Of a stretch of 64,000 nt of DNA, positions 30,784 through 42,882 are shown in pieces (position 1 is the stretch's first letter; every line of letters begins with the position of its first letter). The notes under the pieces are model-generated. The model had not been told where the DNA came from. It did no database searches and was given only the letters and a program-made list of their open reading frames with translations. Location of the stretch: the NCBI GenBank assembly GCA_900470195.1, contig UEIJ01000007.1, positions 156,794 through 220,793 on the forward strand. Reading direction: 5' to 3'. Source of the DNA: Hyphomicrobiales bacterium (GTDB lineage Bacteria > Pseudomonadota > Alphaproteobacteria > Rhizobiales > Rhizobiaceae). The position numbers and the translations under genes are program-made.

Positions 30784-32028
30784 TCAGATAGACTGCCCCT
30801 TCAACAGACGCGGCGTATCGCCGGAAAGACCGGCTGCCTGCTTGATGAAGAAGGATTTCAGGGATGGCACCCGGTCGACGAGACCCAAGCCGATATCGCG
30901 GATCGAGCGGACCGCCGGATGGTCGTTGGAGAAAAGCCGGGTCAAGATATCTGTCGTCACGCCCATCTGTACAGTGTCGAAGCGACGCCAGGACTGATAA
31001 CGCTCCAGCGCGGCAAATGAGCCGATGTCGAGGCCCAGCCGGTCTGTTTCGACCACCACTTCGGCAATCGCCGCAGCATCGCGGAAACCGAGATTGAGGC
31101 CCTGACCGGCAATAGGATGGATACGGTGCGCTGCATCGCCCACCAGCACGAAGCGCGGCTTCACGAATTCACGCGCCAGCGTCAGGGCGAGGGGAAAGGC
31201 GCGACGCGGGCCCTCGACACGAAGGGCGCCCAGACGATGACCGAAGCGCTGTTCCAGTTCCGCTTCGAATACGAAGTCGTCTTCGCGAATGAGGCGTTCG
31301 GCATCCGAGGTACGCTCGGTCCAAACGAGTGAGCTGCGATTGCCCTTCAACGGAAGGATGGCAAAGGGACCGGCTGGAAGAAAATGCTCGTCGGCGCGGC
31401 CGCCATGCGGCAGTTCATGGGCGACATTGCAGACAATCCCGGATTGGCCGTAATCCCAGTTGACCGTCTTGATGCCAGCCAGATCGCGCAGGCGGGAGCG
31501 TGCGCCATCTGCGGCGATCAGCAGCCGCGTTTCGAGCGTGTCTCCGTTGGAAAGCGTGACTGTGACCCCGTCGGGGAGTGTATTGAAATTATCCACGCTG
31601 GTGGCTTCGAGGACGGTGATACCCAGTGCTTCCGCCTTGTTGTGCAGGGCCGTGTTGAGCACGCGGTTTTCCACCATATGGGCAAAGGGTTCGCCCGGCT
31701 CGACTTCACCTTCAAAGGTAAGGAACACCGGGCGCACGGGATCGGAAGTGCGCGAATCCGTGATGACCATTTCCGTTATGGGCTGCGCTTCGGGGAGAAT
31801 TTCCTGCCAGCAGCCGAGCTGGTCGAGCATGCGTGAGGCAGCGGCGGCGATGGAGGAGGCGCGCGGGTCATTTTTCCAGGCACCCGCCGGTGCGCCATCG
31901 ATCACGGTCAGGACAAGATGTGGTGCTGCCGACTTGATCGCTACCGCCGTGACAAGCCCGACATAGCCGCCGCCTGCAATCACTACATCGTTATTGCGTG
32001 CTGCTTCCTGCTTCTTCGGGGCGGCCAT
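30784..32028 (-). CDS. UbiH/COQ6-family ubiquinone biosynthesis hydroxylase
   Basis: FAD-dependent monooxygenase that hydroxylates the ubiquinone ring. 414 residues with the FAD motif VIAGGGYVGLVTAVAIKS (about 16-33), an AADGARSRLRD segment near 170, and the family signature FVLVGDAAHRIHPIAGQGLN near 293-312. It belongs to the UbiH/UbiF/VisC group; which ring position it acts on (UbiL- or UbiH-like) cannot be decided here. Divergent from tesB. Confidence 0.9.
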   Translation of the reverse strand: MAAPKKQEAARNNDVVIAGGGYVGLVTAVAIKSAAPHLVLTVIDGAPAGAWKNDPRASSIAAAASRMLDQLGCWQEILPEAQPITEMVITDSRTSDPVRPVFLTFEGEVEPGEPFAHMVENRVLNTALHNKAEALGITVLEATSVDNFNTLPDGVTVTLSNGDTLETRLLIAADGARSRLRDLAGIKTVNWDYGQSGIVCNVAHELPHGGRADEHFLPAGPFAILPLKGNRSSLVWTERTSDAERLIREDDFVFEAELEQRFGHRLGALRVEGPRRAFPLALTLAREFVKPRFVLVGDAAHRIHPIAGQGLNLGFRDAAAIAEVVVETDRLGLDIGSFAALERYQSWRRFDTVQMGVTTDILTRLFSNDHPAVRSIRDIGLGLVDRVPSLKSFFIKQAAGLSGDTPRLLKGQSI

Positions 32029-32253
32029 TTACCATTTCCTTTCGAGAATCCATCTCACGAGCGCTGTTTTGGCATATATCGCCGGTCAGGGAACCCGATA
32101 TTTTGCCGCGGCGCATATCGAAACGAACTGCCGCAGCGCGCCGTCCGGATATCTGCCGACAGGGCTTTTTCCGCGCAGTTCTTGACAGGTTCCAATGCTC
32201 CGGCTCAAACAAGAACCCAAAGCATATATATGGTTGCAGGAGACAGGCTGTCC

Positions 32254-33180
32254 ATGACCGATCAAGAAAAGTCCGCTGGAGCCCCGGCTAACACCCAAAT
32301 CGGCACCCAGACTGATGCAATGCGTGAGCTTCTTTCCATCCTCGATCTGGAAACACTTGAGGTGGACCTGTTCCGTGGCAACAGTCCGCAGGTCGGCTGG
32401 CAGCGGGTGTTCGGCGGACAGGTGATCGGACAGGCACTGATCGCCGCGCAACGCACTGTCGAGTCCGAACGCCATGTACATTCGCTCCATGCCTATTTCG
32501 TGCGGCCCGGCGATCCGGCGATTCCCATCGTCTATGAGGTGGACCGCATCCGCGATGGTTCCAGCTTCAGCACGCGGCGCGTTCTGGCCATGCAGCACGG
32601 CAAGGCGATTTTCTCACTCTCCGCTTCGTTCCAGATCGACGAAGACGGGCTCGATCATCAGATGCCGATGCCGGAAGGACTGCCGCAACCGGAGCAGCTC
32701 ATCGGCGATCATGACATCAAGGAAAAATACCTCGATATGGCTCCGCCCAGCGTTCGCAAATATTGGGAGCGGGAGCGTCCGATCGAAATCAAGCCGGTCT
32801 CTCTCACGCATTATTTCTCGCGCGAGAAGCTGGAGCCGGTGCAGCATGTATGGGTGCGGGCGAGGGGGCTCGTTCCCGATGATCGCGCATTGCAGGCAGC
32901 CATTCTCGCTTATCTCTCCGACATGACGCTCCTCGATACCTCGCTTCACCCGCATGGTCGTTTCATTTTCGACCGCGACATGCAGGTGGCGAGTCTGGAT
33001 CACGCCATGTGGTTCCATCGCCCATGCCGGCTGGACGATTGGCTTCTTTATACGCAGGACACGCCGAGCGCGTCCGGCGCGCGCGGCTTCAACCGTGGTG
33101 CGCTTTATACCCGCGACGGCGTGCTGATCGCATCGGTGGCGCAGGAGGGATTGATCCGCGTTCATGACGAAAAGAAGTGA
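32254..33180 (+). CDS. tesB: acyl-CoA thioesterase II
   Basis: Double-hotdog thioesterase that hydrolyses acyl-CoA. 308 residues; FGGQVIGQALIAAQRTV (about 50-66), SLHAYFVRPGDP and the C-terminal SLDHAMWFHRP region with the catalytic Asp. ATG 32254 has GGAGA ten bases upstream; the frame is open further upstream but overlaps the divergent UbiH-type gene. A TTGACA at 32182-32187 may be its -35. In several Rhizobiales tesB is followed by glnK-amtB; here only amtB follows. Confidence 0.93.
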   Translation: MTDQEKSAGAPANTQIGTQTDAMRELLSILDLETLEVDLFRGNSPQVGWQRVFGGQVIGQALIAAQRTVESERHVHSLHAYFVRPGDPAIPIVYEVDRIRDGSSFSTRRVLAMQHGKAIFSLSASFQIDEDGLDHQMPMPEGLPQPEQLIGDHDIKEKYLDMAPPSVRKYWERERPIEIKPVSLTHYFSREKLEPVQHVWVRARGLVPDDRALQAAILAYLSDMTLLDTSLHPHGRFIFDRDMQVASLDHAMWFHRPCRLDDWLLYTQDTPSASGARGFNRGALYTRDGVLIASVAQEGLIRVHDEKK

Positions 33181-33219
33181 TTACTTTTTAATCGAAGGGC
33201 GGGGGCGTGGTTAAATATA

Positions 33220-33241
33220 GGGCATTCACTAGTGGCTGCCC
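33220..33241. promoter_or_regulatory. imperfect 22-base palindrome between tesB and amtB
   Basis: GGGCA-TT-CACTAGTG-GC-TGCCC, with a perfect CACTAGTG centre (33227-33234) and GGGCA/TGCCC outer arms. It lies about 180 bases upstream of the sigma-54-like promoter, an enhancer-like distance. It only loosely resembles an NtrC site and could instead be a tesB terminator stem. Confidence 0.35.
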
Positions 33242-33396
33242 CCGATGCCAAAGCTTAAAAATGAAACGAATGAACCAGTTAAGGCATCGCTCGGTTTGAA
33301 GCTGCATTCGTTCCAACTTTTCCATAGCCCCGCGTTTCCGCAATCGGCGTGGCGAATCGCATAAAATTTGCAGTTAATTCGCCTGCTTCGGCCAAC

Positions 33397-33412
33397 TGGC
33401 ATGAATTTTGTT
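33397..33412 (+). promoter_or_regulatory. sigma-54 (RpoN)-type promoter for amtB
   Basis: TGGCATGAATTTTGTT matches the consensus TGGCACG-N4-TTGCW with two changes; GG at 33398-33399 is followed after ten bases by GT. Transcription would start near 33423, giving a leader of about 57 bases to the amtB ATG. RpoN/NtrC control of amtB is established in other proteobacteria. Confidence 0.55.
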
Positions 33413-33479
33413 TCTCTCTGTTTGAACCGGTCTTTCCAGCGCAGCCGCGTTTGAAACCGCCCTTCGACGGAGATATTCG

Positions 33480-34781
<1,302 letters not shown>

Positions 34782-34801
34782 AACGGGATTGTCTCAAGCG
34801 G

Positions 34802-34828
34802 AAAAAGGCGCGGGAACCGCGCCTTTTT
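34802..34828 (+). terminator. rho-independent terminator after amtB
   Basis: Perfect 12-base arms AAAAAGGCGCGG (34802-34813) and CCGCGCCTTTTT (34817-34828) with a GAA loop. Confidence 0.92.
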
Positions 34829-34866
34829 CATTTCGTCCACCGGATTTGTTCGCGGTCCTTGCATGG

Positions 34867-34881
34867 TTAATGAGGAATTAA
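34867..34881 (+). promoter_or_regulatory. CtrA box TTAA-N7-TTAA upstream of ftsK
   Basis: TTAATGAGGAATTAACCAT (34867-34885): two TTAA halves exactly seven bases apart, with the second extended to TTAACCAT as in the full CtrA consensus. If it overlaps the -35, transcription would begin near 34909, which suits an ftsK start at 34972 better than one at 34912. Confidence 0.7.
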
Positions 34882-34971
34882 CCATCCGGCGATTAGGATC
34901 GGCCCGATTCAATGTGCCCGAAGCATTTCCGCTCACGGGCCAGCAAAGATATTCGGTTCGGGACAGGCTAT

Positions 34972-37545
<2,574 letters not shown>

Positions 37546-37593
37546 GGGCGGGATATTTCGGCTCTGGCAGCCTGCGAATGGCGTGGATCTGCG

Positions 37594-37632
37594 CTTCCGG
37601 TGCTCATGTACCTCAAGTACACTCCGCTCCGG
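37594..37632. repeat. REP-like palindrome between ftsK and the lolA gene
   Basis: Imperfect palindrome centred on GTAC-CTCAA-GTAC (37608-37620), flanked by CCGG at 37597-37600 and 37629-37632 and GCTC/CTCCGCTCC motifs. Similar 'GTGCTCAnGTAC...GTACnCTCCGCTCCGG' palindromes recur between genes in Rhizobiales; only this copy is in the window. Confidence 0.5.
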
Positions 37633-37736
37633 TTCTCGAACCCCACCATTTTCGTCATGCCACAGCCAAAATCTCATCGCCCCCTGTGATGGCCGGACGC
37701 CATACTCGCGCCCAACTGGTGGCGTAGTTTAACAGA

Positions 37737-38429
37737 ATGATGAAAAGAGAAAGTTTGTTGATGATGTTCTCCCGTTTCTCCGCTGTCGCGAAAGCTGGTC
37801 GTCTCGCAGCCGTGCTGGGAATGGGAGCGCTCGGTCTTGGCATGACATCGCTGGCTCTGGCTCCGGTCGCCGCGCTGGCGCAGGGCGCGGGCGGTGGAGC
37901 GGCGGCACAGCAGATCGCCGATCATTTCTCATCGGTTCGCACAATGACCGGTGAATTCGTGCAGTTCGGCCCCAAGGGCGAGCAGACGGGCGGCACTTTC
38001 TATATCGAACGTCCGGGCAAGATTCGCTTCAACTACAACAATTCTCCGATCCGTGTGATTTCCGATGGTGAATCGGTCGTCATCAACAATCGCAAGCTGG
38101 ACACCTGGGACCTCTATCCGCTTTCCAAAACGCCGCTGAAACTGCTTCTGGCAGACCGCATCGATCTTGGCGGCGGTCGTCTTCAGAATGTGAAGCAGGA
38201 GCCGGATATGACCACGCTGGTGCTGGGCGACAAGTCGATCTTCGGCGATTCGAAAATAACCATGATGTTCGACCCTAAATCCTACGAGCTGAAGCAGTGG
38301 ACTATCACCGATGCGCAGAAGCTCGATACCACTGTCATGATCTTCAACGTGCGCAGCGGCGTGCGTTTCACCGACGATATGTTCAAGATCGACTATCAGC
38401 GCATCGCGATGAAGCGCAAAGGTCAGTAA
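37737..38429 (+). CDS. lolA: LolA-family outer-membrane lipoprotein carrier
   Basis: Periplasmic chaperone that ferries lipoproteins, such as Omp19 here, to the outer membrane. A long N-terminal signal (cleavage after AALA, about residue 48) precedes the LolA beta-barrel, with TMTGEFVQFGPKGEQTGGTFYIERPGKIRF-type strands. Alphaproteobacterial LolA proteins are divergent, so the name rests on fold-level similarity. 230 residues from ATG 37737; internal ATGs at 37761/37764 would shorten the n-region to a more usual signal peptide. Confidence 0.82.
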   Translation: MMKRESLLMMFSRFSAVAKAGRLAAVLGMGALGLGMTSLALAPVAALAQGAGGGAAAQQIADHFSSVRTMTGEFVQFGPKGEQTGGTFYIERPGKIRFNYNNSPIRVISDGESVVINNRKLDTWDLYPLSKTPLKLLLADRIDLGGGRLQNVKQEPDMTTLVLGDKSIFGDSKITMMFDPKSYELKQWTITDAQKLDTTVMIFNVRSGVRFTDDMFKIDYQRIAMKRKGQ

Positions 38430-38519
38430 TCGTCAGTTTGTGACAGGCAATCCGTTTGCATTTGCCGGATAAATGATTAGGTTCGCGGCATCTTTTTCGT
38501 TGCTGCGAGTCCTATCTTC

Positions 38520-39326
38520 ATGGCTTTTTCCGTTGCTACCTGGAACATCAATTCCGTTCGCCTGCGCATGCCGCTGGTCGAACAGTTTCTGCGCGATTAC
38601 CAGCCGGATGTTCTGTGTCTTCAGGAAACGAAATGCCCTGACAACCTGTTTCCGTCGAAGGGTTTCCGAGCTCTCGGCTATGAACATATCGCGATCAGCG
38701 GTCAGAAGGGCTATCACGGCGTGGCGACGGTTTCCAAGCGTCCGCTGACGGGCGTAGAAAAGATCGGTTTCTGCGATATGGGCGATTGCCGGCACCTGAG
38801 CGCGGTGGTCGAAGCGGGTGGCAAGAAACTTCGCATCCATAATTTCTATGTACCCGCCGGTGGTGACGAACCGGACCCGGAAATCAACCCAAAATTCGCG
38901 CACAAGCTGGCTTTTCTCGAGGAAATGCGCGCTATCGTGGCCGACCAGCAGGATGGGCATTCATCGGTTCTCGTGGGCGATCTCAACATCGCACCGCTCG
39001 AAAACGATGTCTGGTCGCACAAGCAGCTTTTGAAGATCGTCAGCCATACGCCGATCGAAACCGAAACGCTGGAAGATCTGCGCGTGAAGGGCGGCTGGAG
39101 CGACTTGATGCGGCATCTGATTCCGGCAGACCAGAAAATATATACGTGGTGGAGCTATCGCGCCAAGGACTGGGATGAATCGGATCGTGGCCGCAGGCTC
39201 GACCATGTCTGGGGTTCGGCTGATCTGGAGGGCCATATTCAAGGCCTGCAAATTCTCCGCGATGCGCGCGGCTGGGACCGACCGTCCGATCACGTGCCGG
39301 TCATTGCGACATTCAATCTGGATTAA
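38520..39326 (+). CDS. xthA: exodeoxyribonuclease III
   Basis: AP endonuclease and 3' exonuclease of base-excision repair. Motifs TWNINSVRLR (7-16), LQETKC with catalytic Glu (about 36-41), VGDLNIAP and the C-terminal DHVPVIATF with the catalytic Asp-His. 268 residues, the normal length. Downstream, 51 bases separate it from the ABC-F leader ORF. Confidence 0.94.
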   Translation: MAFSVATWNINSVRLRMPLVEQFLRDYQPDVLCLQETKCPDNLFPSKGFRALGYEHIAISGQKGYHGVATVSKRPLTGVEKIGFCDMGDCRHLSAVVEAGGKKLRIHNFYVPAGGDEPDPEINPKFAHKLAFLEEMRAIVADQQDGHSSVLVGDLNIAPLENDVWSHKQLLKIVSHTPIETETLEDLRVKGGWSDLMRHLIPADQKIYTWWSYRAKDWDESDRGRRLDHVWGSADLEGHIQGLQILRDARGWDRPSDHVPVIATFNLD

Positions 39327-39377
39327 TTGGATGGCAGCTTCTATATAGAGGCGAGTTAAGACAAGGAGCCAAGAGCA

Positions 39378-39482
39378 ATGGATTGTGCAGCACTGTTTCA
39401 AATGACCAGTGTTTTCAACATTTCCATGGCTTGCTATGTCTTCTCTTCTGACACTTCAGGACGTTTCCTTCGTCACGGCTGA
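39378..39482 (+). CDS. candidate 34-residue leader ORF overlapping the ABC-F start
   Basis: ATG 39378 has a strong AAGGAG (39363-39368) nine bases upstream and reads 34 codons to TGA at 39480-39482. It runs in another frame past the ABC-F ATG at 39436, which itself lacks a ribosome site. The predicted peptide has no recognised domain and includes two cysteines. Ribosome passage or stalling here could set access to the ABC-F start, as with leader peptides of antibiotic-inducible ABC-F genes; that role is inference. Confidence 0.45.
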   Translation: MDCAALFQMTSVFNISMACYVFSSDTSGRFLRHG

Positions 39483-41016
39483 TGCCCGTACTCTCTTCGA
39501 ATCCATCAATCTCAGTGTAACCGCAGGCCGAATCGGCCTGGTCGGGCGCAATGGCGTCGGCAAATCGACGCTGTTGCGTATCATGAGTGGAATATTGCCT
39601 CCGACAAACGGAAGTGTGACCGCAACCGGAAGCATCGGCATGTTGAGGCAGAATGTCGGCGGTGGCGATACCGAGACGCTGGCCGATCTTTTCGATGTGC
39701 GAACGGGCTTCGACATTCTGGCACGTGTCGAACACGGCTTGGCCAGCGTGAGCGATCTGGATGAAGCCGACTGGCTTCTGCCGCAGCGTTTTGCCGATGT
39801 GCTGCAACGGCTTGGTCTGTCCGATATGGCTCCTGGCACACGCCTTTCGGCCTTGAGCGGCGGTCAGCAAACGCGAGCGGCGCTTGCAGCGCTGATCTTT
39901 CATAAACCCGACCTGATTCTGCTGGACGAACCGACCAATAATCTTGATCGCGCCGGTCGTTTGGCCGTAGTCGGCTTGCTCACCGCCTGGCATGGCGCGG
40001 CTATTGTGGTCAGCCATGACCGCGAGCTGTTGCAAGCCATGGATGCGATAGCCGAACTATCCCCCGACGGGCTGCGGCTTTATGGCGGTAACTGGGATTT
40101 CTATCAGGGGAAGAGGGCTGAGGAGCGAGAGGCGGCGGCACGCGATCTCGCAATGGCGAAGCGCGAGGTCAAGCAGGTGGAGCGCAAGGCGCAGGCCGCA
40201 GCCGAAAGACAGGCGCGCAGCGACGCGCGCGGTCACAAGTCGCGCGCTGACGCGGGCATGAGCAAGCTTTTGCTCGATGCGCGGGAAGACCGTGCGCAAC
40301 AATCGAAAGGCCGGGGCGCGGCACTGGCGGAACGCCAGTCCAGCCGTGCCAGCGAGCAGCTGCGGGAGGCCGAGGCAAAAGTCGAGCGCGTGAAGCCGAT
40401 GCATTTCGATGTAGCGGGCGCAGTGCCACCTTCCGGTCGCGTGATGCTGGATATGCAGAATGTCTCTGGTGGTCCTCAGGCTGACCGACCGGTCATCCGT
40501 AATCTGTCGTTGAAGATCGTGGGAGCCGAGCGAGTGGTCGTTGCAGGGGCAAACGGCGCAGGCAAGACCAGCCTGTTGCGGCTGATGACGGGAGATATTC
40601 AGCCGGTGGCTGGAACCGTCATGCGCCCGGCGCGGGTCGCGATGTTCGACCAGCAAATGAGCCTGATGGATCGCGGTCAAACCCTTTATGAAAATTATCG
40701 CCGTCTCAATCCGGGATCGAACGACAACGAAGCCCGCGCTGCGCTGGCGCGTTTTTCGTTTCGGGGCGAAGGTGCTTCACGTCTTGCTGGCAGCCTCAGC
40801 GGGGGTGAACTGCTGCGCGCAGCACTTGCCTGCGTTCTGGGCGGTACGGATTTTCCGGAACTCCTGATTCTCGATGAACCGACAAATCATCTCGACCTCG
40901 ATTCCATCGAGGCGCTGGAAATCGCTCTCAACGCCTATGAGGGGGCGCTGGTCGTCGTAAGCCACGACCAGACTTTTCTTGACGCTATCGGTATGGAAAG
41001 GGTGATCGAGCTTTAA
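39436..41016 (+). CDS. ABC-F family ATPase (ribosome-associated)
   Basis: Two ABC domains in one chain, no transmembrane part. Walker A motifs GRNGVGKS (37-44) and GANGAGKT (371-378), signatures LSGGQQTR and LSGGELLR, and Walker B LILLDEPTNNLD and LLILDEPTNHLD. A charged Lys/Arg/Ala-rich linker (about 220-320) joins them. Members act on ribosomes, in translation regulation or antibiotic protection; which one cannot be told. 526 residues from ATG 39436 (MSSLLTLQDVSF), with no Shine-Dalgarno; GTG 39409 is an alternative. The last four bases overlap the converging cyclic-nucleotide gene. Confidence 0.9.
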   Translation: MSSLLTLQDVSFVTADARTLFESINLSVTAGRIGLVGRNGVGKSTLLRIMSGILPPTNGSVTATGSIGMLRQNVGGGDTETLADLFDVRTGFDILARVEHGLASVSDLDEADWLLPQRFADVLQRLGLSDMAPGTRLSALSGGQQTRAALAALIFHKPDLILLDEPTNNLDRAGRLAVVGLLTAWHGAAIVVSHDRELLQAMDAIAELSPDGLRLYGGNWDFYQGKRAEEREAAARDLAMAKREVKQVERKAQAAAERQARSDARGHKSRADAGMSKLLLDAREDRAQQSKGRGAALAERQSSRASEQLREAEAKVERVKPMHFDVAGAVPPSGRVMLDMQNVSGGPQADRPVIRNLSLKIVGAERVVVAGANGAGKTSLLRLMTGDIQPVAGTVMRPARVAMFDQQMSLMDRGQTLYENYRRLNPGSNDNEARAALARFSFRGEGASRLAGSLSGGELLRAALACVLGGTDFPELLILDEPTNHLDLDSIEALEIALNAYEGALVVVSHDQTFLDAIGMERVIEL

Positions 41017-41471
41017 TCGCCGTTCAGGCGTGGCGCGACCTTTTCGATTTCGCCGATCAGTTCCAGCAGATTGCGGCTGATATGGGAGTGAAGGGCTGCT
41101 GCCGCTTCTGGATATTTTTCCAGGATGCGCCGGAAGATTGCGCGGCTGATGCGGATGACCTCGGTTTCCACCTCGGCGACTGCGCCGGTAAGACGCGAGG
41201 TCTGCGCGATCAACGCCATTTCACCGATCATGGCGCCGGGACCGACGGGGCGGATGGCAACCCGCCCCTCGTCTTGTTCGTGAAACAGGGTAATATTGCC
41301 TGACACGACGATATAAGCGCAGTCGGCGCTTTGTCCTTCACGGAATAGTTCGCGCCCGGCCCTGAGAACGAGCCGTTCCGCACCGAAGGCGAGCAACCGC
41401 AGCTGTTCGGCCGTGAAAGACTCGAACAGGCCTACCGTGCCGAGAATGCGAATATCGTCATCAAGCGCCAT
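41013..41471 (-). CDS. stand-alone cyclic nucleotide-binding domain protein (Crp/Fnr-like, no HTH)
   Basis: 152 residues consisting of one cNMP-binding beta-roll. GPGAMIGEMALIAQTSRLTGAV (about 78-99) is the phosphate-binding cassette region. No helix-turn-helix follows, so it is not itself a DNA-binding regulator. It lies 34 bases behind the OtpR/CenR-like regulator on the same strand. I recall the same pair in Brucella melitensis, where the partner is annotated as a cAMP-dependent kinase regulatory subunit. Confidence 0.85.
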   Translation of the reverse strand: MALDDDIRILGTVGLFESFTAEQLRLLAFGAERLVLRAGRELFREGQSADCAYIVVSGNITLFHEQDEGRVAIRPVGPGAMIGEMALIAQTSRLTGAVAEVETEVIRISRAIFRRILEKYPEAAAALHSHISRNLLELIGEIEKVAPRLNGD

Positions 41472-41505
41472 GGATCGTCAATACACCTGCGTCGGGCGCT
41501 GTCCA

Positions 41506-42189
41506 TCATGGGACAAGCTTGTATCCCCCGCTTTCTGTGACCAGAAGCGCCGCATTGGACGGATCTTTTTCTATTTTCTGACGCAGACGATAGACATGGG
41601 TTTCCAGCGTATGCGTGGTGACGCCCGAATTGTAGCCCCACACTTCTTCCAGCAGGACATCGCGGCCGATGACCTTGTCGCCGGCGCGATAGAGGTACTT
41701 GATAATCGCCGCTTCCTTTTCGGTGAGGCGAATCTTGCTGCCCTTCTCGTCGATGAGCAGTTTCTGGCCCGGCTTGAACGTATAGGGACCGACGATGAAG
41801 GTCGCATCCTCGCTTTGCTCGTGCTGGCGCAGCTGCGCGCGCACGCGTGCCAGAAGCACGGCGAATTTGAAGGGCTTGGTGACGTAATCGTTGGCGCCTG
41901 ATTCGAGGCCGAGAATCGTATCCGATTCCGTATCGTGACCGGTGAGCATGATGATCGGCGCCTTGAAGCCGCCCTTGCGCAGCAGTTTTACAGCTTCCCG
42001 ACCATCCATATCCGGCAGGCCGACATCCATGATCAGGAGGTCTACAATGCCGTTTCGCGCAGTCTGGATGCCCTTCGTGGCATTGTCTTCCTGCAGTATC
42101 TGGAATTCTTCGCACAGCTCGAGCTGCTCGACGAGGATGGAACGGAGATCTTCGTCATCGTCCACAATCAGTATCGTACGGCCTGTCAT
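41506..42189 (-). CDS. otpR: OmpR-type response regulator (OtpR/CenR-like)
   Basis: 227 residues: receiver domain (1-118) with acidic pocket D11/D12, phospho-acceptor D55 (LLIMDVGLPD) and VTKPF lysine; then a winged-helix DNA-binding domain (about 130-225) ending TLETHVYRLRQKIEKDP. Together with the cyclic-nucleotide-binding gene downstream it matches the Brucella OtpR locus, related to the cell-envelope regulator CenR. No histidine kinase adjoins it. The gene name is from memory of the pair. Divergent from the L,D-transpeptidase gene, which fits an envelope role. Confidence 0.82.
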   Translation of the reverse strand: MTGRTILIVDDDEDLRSILVEQLELCEEFQILQEDNATKGIQTARNGIVDLLIMDVGLPDMDGREAVKLLRKGGFKAPIIMLTGHDTESDTILGLESGANDYVTKPFKFAVLLARVRAQLRQHEQSEDATFIVGPYTFKPGQKLLIDEKGSKIRLTEKEAAIIKYLYRAGDKVIGRDVLLEEVWGYNSGVTTHTLETHVYRLRQKIEKDPSNAALLVTESGGYKLVP

Positions 42190-42313
42190 GCCTGTCCTCG
42201 TTACTCTTTGATTTAAATGGCTCTTGGTGTTTTATGACATTTAATGAAGGCAAGTTGAAGCGGCGAAACGCGAAAGAGGTTTTTGCTCTCGCCGACAACG
42301 GTTTGAAACATGC

Positions 42314-42877
42314 ATGTCACGGAGGCAGAGCTTGGCCAGATACGGAATTAGCCGGGGAATTGGCGTCATTGATGTACGTGCCAAGCCGGGCCATAAGACT
42401 CGCGGCTTGCTTGTTGCCGGCAATTTGGTGCTGGAATGCGCTCTTGGCAAGGGGGGTATCAGCGCTTTCAAGCGCGAAGGTGACGGCGCGACGCCTCTGG
42501 CAGCCATGCGGCTGCTCTATGGATACCGCCGCGGCGACAAGGGTTTGCTGCCGTCATCGCGGCTGCCGCTCGGTCGCGTCCGCCGTCTCGACGGGTGGTG
42601 CGATGCGCCGTCCGACGCCAATTACAACCGGCCGGTAAGGCTGCCCTATGCCGCAAGCCATGAGGATATGTGGCGGCGCGACGATCTCTACGATGTCTGC
42701 ATTGTCATGGATTGGAACATCGCGCCACGCCGCCGCGGATGCGGCAGCGCAATTTTCTTCCATCTGGCGCGGCCCGGCTATACACCCACCGAAGGCTGCA
42801 TAGCATTGAGGCGCGCCGATATGGCGCGCCTCCTGCCTTATCTGACGGACCGGACCGTAATCCGTGTCCTGAGATAA
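42314..42877 (+). CDS. L,D-transpeptidase-type (YkuD) family protein
   Basis: 187 residues of the short YkuD family. Active-site motif is HLARPGYTPTEGCIAL, with the catalytic Cys in the TEGC form and the upstream His. YkuD enzymes form 3-3 crosslinks in peptidoglycan or attach Omp/Braun-type proteins to it. No signal peptide is visible. ATG 42314 is given, but TTG 42332 (MARYGISRG) has a good GGAGG six bases upstream (42321-42325) and may be the true start. Divergent from otpR. Confidence 0.85.
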   Translation: MSRRQSLARYGISRGIGVIDVRAKPGHKTRGLLVAGNLVLECALGKGGISAFKREGDGATPLAAMRLLYGYRRGDKGLLPSSRLPLGRVRRLDGWCDAPSDANYNRPVRLPYAASHEDMWRRDDLYDVCIVMDWNIAPRRRGCGSAIFFHLARPGYTPTEGCIALRRADMARLLPYLTDRTVIRVLR

Positions 42878-42882
42878 CCATT

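Noticed and set aside
33246..33365. A 39-codon ORF between tesB and amtB (MPKLKNETNEP...)
   Set aside because: No Shine-Dalgarno, no similarity to PII, and it lies upstream of the likely amtB promoter.
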